From: Amycolatopsis thermalba
GTDB lineage: Bacteria; Actinomycetota; Actinomycetes; Mycobacteriales; Pseudonocardiaceae
Assembly: GCF_003385215.1 (NCBI RefSeq)
Contig: NZ_PQHW01000027.1
Location: 1-64,000, forward strand
DNA: 64,000 nucleotides
Direction of reading: 5' to 3'
Made by a program: the position numbers and the translations under genes. Every line of letters starts with the position of its first letter. Position 1 is the first letter of the stretch. Below the pieces are notes generated by a model, which saw only the letters and a program-made list of their open reading frames with translations, had not been told where the DNA came from and searched no databases. Below, piece by piece: positions 62,907 to 64,000 of this stretch.

Positions 62907-63470
62907 ATGATCGTGGGAGTTCGCCGATTGCTCGGGATCGTGCTGGTCAGCGCCGGTTTGCTGGCCGGCTCGCCGGACGTTGGAGGGGTCAGGGCGGCAC
63001 CTCAGGGACCCGTGACGACCGCCCCGCCGGCTGCGGTGCGCGACGACCTGGATCCGCGGTTCGGGTGGCCGTTGTCGCCCAAGCCGGTGGTGGTCCGGCC
63101 GTTCCAGGCGCCGTCAGGGCCGTACGGGCCGGGTCATCGCGGGGTGGACCTGGCTGCGACGCCCGGTCAGCAGGTTCTGGCCGCGGGGCCGGGCGTCGTG
63201 GTGTTCGCGGGGCTCGTCGCGGGGCGTCCGGTGGTCTCGATCGACCACGACGGCGGGTTGCGCACGACCTACGAGCCGGTCACGCCGACGGTTCCGGCCG
63301 GGACGCAGGTGTGGCGGGGGCAGCCGATCGGCGTCGTCGAGGCCGGGCATCCGGGGTGTCCGGTCGAGGCCTGCCTGCACTGGGGTGTCCGCCGGGGCGA
63401 GGAGTACCTGAGCCCGCTTCCCCTGGTCCAGACCGGCACAGCGATCCGGCTGAAACCCTGGGCGGGTTAG
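62907..63470 (+). CDS. Secreted M23-family (LytM-like) peptidase
   Basis: 187 residues from the ATG at 62907. An uncleaved or Sec-type signal segment ([28 protein letters not shown]) is followed by the M23 beta-domain: [39 protein letters not shown] (zinc ligands His and Asp in HRGVD), GLRTTYEPV, then [15 protein letters not shown] with the catalytic and zinc His. It probably cuts peptidoglycan cross-bridges. Its stop overlaps the whiG stop by 4 bp (convergent). A DnaA-box pair lies just upstream. Confidence 0.88.
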   Translation: MIVGVRRLLGIVLVSAGLLAGSPDVGGVRAAPQGPVTTAPPAAVRDDLDPRFGWPLSPKPVVVRPFQAPSGPYGPGHRGVDLAATPGQQVLAAGPGVVVFAGLVAGRPVVSIDHDGGLRTTYEPVTPTVPAGTQVWRGQPIGVVEAGHPGCPVEACLHWGVRRGEEYLSPLPLVQTGTAIRLKPWAG

Positions 63471-64000
63471 ACCCCGGCCTGCTCCGTGAGCCGGGCGCGC
63501 AGCCGGAGGACCGCGCGGGTGTGCAGCTGGCTGACCCGCGACTCGGTGACGCCCAGGACCCGGCCGATCTCGGCGAGCGTCAGCCGTTCGAAGTAGTAGA
63601 GGCTGACCACGATCCGGTCACGCTCGGTCAGCTGGGCGATGGCCTCGGCGAGCTGGCGCCGGTTGTCCCGGTCGACGAGGACGGCGACGGGGTCGATGGC
63701 GTCGTCGTCGGGGAGCGTGTCGACCAGCGAGCCGCTCTCCCGGCCGGCCGCCATGAGGTCCTCGAGCGCGACGACGCTGGTCAGCTGGAGCTGGCTGTAG
63801 AGGTCGCGCAGCTCTTCGAGGGTGATGCCCAGCTCGGCGGCGACCTCGGTGTCGGTCGGGGTGCGGCGCAGGCGGCCGCCGAGGCGCTCGAGCGCGCGCT
63901 CCACCTCACGGGCACGGCTGCGCACGACGCGGGGCACCCAGTCCTGGGAGCGCAGGTCGTCGAGGATCGCGCCGCGGATCCGCTGCATCGCGTAGGTCTC
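63467..64000 (-). CDS. whiG: WhiG/FliA-type RNA polymerase sigma factor, 3' part
   Basis: About 177 C-terminal residues; the 5' part lies beyond the window edge. Sigma region 3 ([40 protein letters not shown]) and region 4 helix-turn-helix ([52 protein letters not shown]) match the FliA/WhiG branch. WhiG commits aerial hyphae to sporulation in Streptomyces. Location next to rpsB-tsf also fits streptomycete whiG. The [18 protein letters not shown] at the edge is the region-2/3 junction. Confidence 0.9.
   Translation of the reverse strand, partial: ETYAMQRIRGAILDDLRSQDWVPRVVRSRAREVERALERLGGRLRRTPTDTEVAAELGITLEELRDLYSQLQLTSVVALEDLMAAGRESGSLVDTLPDDDAIDPVAVLVDRDNRRQLAEAIAQLTERDRIVVSLYYFERLTLAEIGRVLGVTESRVSQLHTRAVLRLRARLTEQAGV

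Overview
The window is high-GC actinobacterial chromosome, most probably from the Pseudonocardiaceae (Amycolatopsis-like). This is inferred from gene content: mycothione reductase (mycothiol chemistry), an F420-type luciferase-like oxidoreductase, the actinobacterial cytochrome oxidase subunit CtaJ, a 180-kDa-class NAD-glutamate dehydrogenase, a SARP/AfsR-type regulator, a WhiG-type sigma factor, and many GTG starts and apparently leaderless genes. No rRNA, tRNA, CRISPR array or prophage was recognised. The only transposon gene is a fragment at the left edge.

Layout. 1-2.6 kb: an IS3-type transposase fragment, a 153-bp palindromic element, DUF5130 with ctaJ, an unusual small Arg/Thr hexapeptide-repeat protein, and an HNH endonuclease. 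3-17 kb: mechanosensitive channel, truncated haemoglobin GlbO, F420-type oxidoreductase, a conserved hypothetical with an acyl-CoA thioesterase, NAD-GDH, a 942-residue repeat-rich protein, EttA-type ABC-F ATPase and an SSB-like protein. The last part matches, from memory, a mycobacterial gene order. 17-26 kb: a CopD-CtaG membrane fusion, an MFS exporter with a divergent LacI regulator, a secreted I36 inhibitor-like protein, a family 2 glycosidase and a DUF2087 protein. 26-46 kb: accessory and housekeeping genes, including a PP2C phosphatase beside a SARP regulator, oxidoreductases, acetyltransferases, YaaA, a RIO-like kinase, a DEAD-box helicase, BioF lacking its PLP lysine, a secreted trypsin-like protease, an M15 lipoprotein, mycothione reductase, and an MFS transporter with a divergent GntR regulator.

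46-64 kb is the conserved translation, isoprenoid and envelope block: map, GNAT, ispG, rip1, dxr, DUF2631, rlmN, cdsA, frr, pyrH, tsf, rpsB, then an M23 peptidase and whiG. Two accessory cassettes interrupt it: VOC-AraC-Uma2, and PadR-methyltransferase-VOC. dxr and ispG supply the MEP pathway, Rip1 does intramembrane proteolysis, and rpsB-tsf-pyrH-frr-cdsA links ribosome and elongation factors to UMP kinase, ribosome recycling and CDP-diacylglycerol synthesis.

Most interesting signals: (1) the 11-fold GTRVT hexapeptide protein, with an 18-residue super-period that suggests a beta-solenoid; (2) a DnaA-box-pair element of about 38 bp shared by the ssb-like and M23 gene upstream regions; (3) decayed tandem copies of a gene's own 3' end downstream of three unrelated genes; (4) a degenerate 20-bp minisatellite upstream of rpsB; (5) a Lys-to-Thr change at the BioF PLP site; (6) the 153-bp palindrome.
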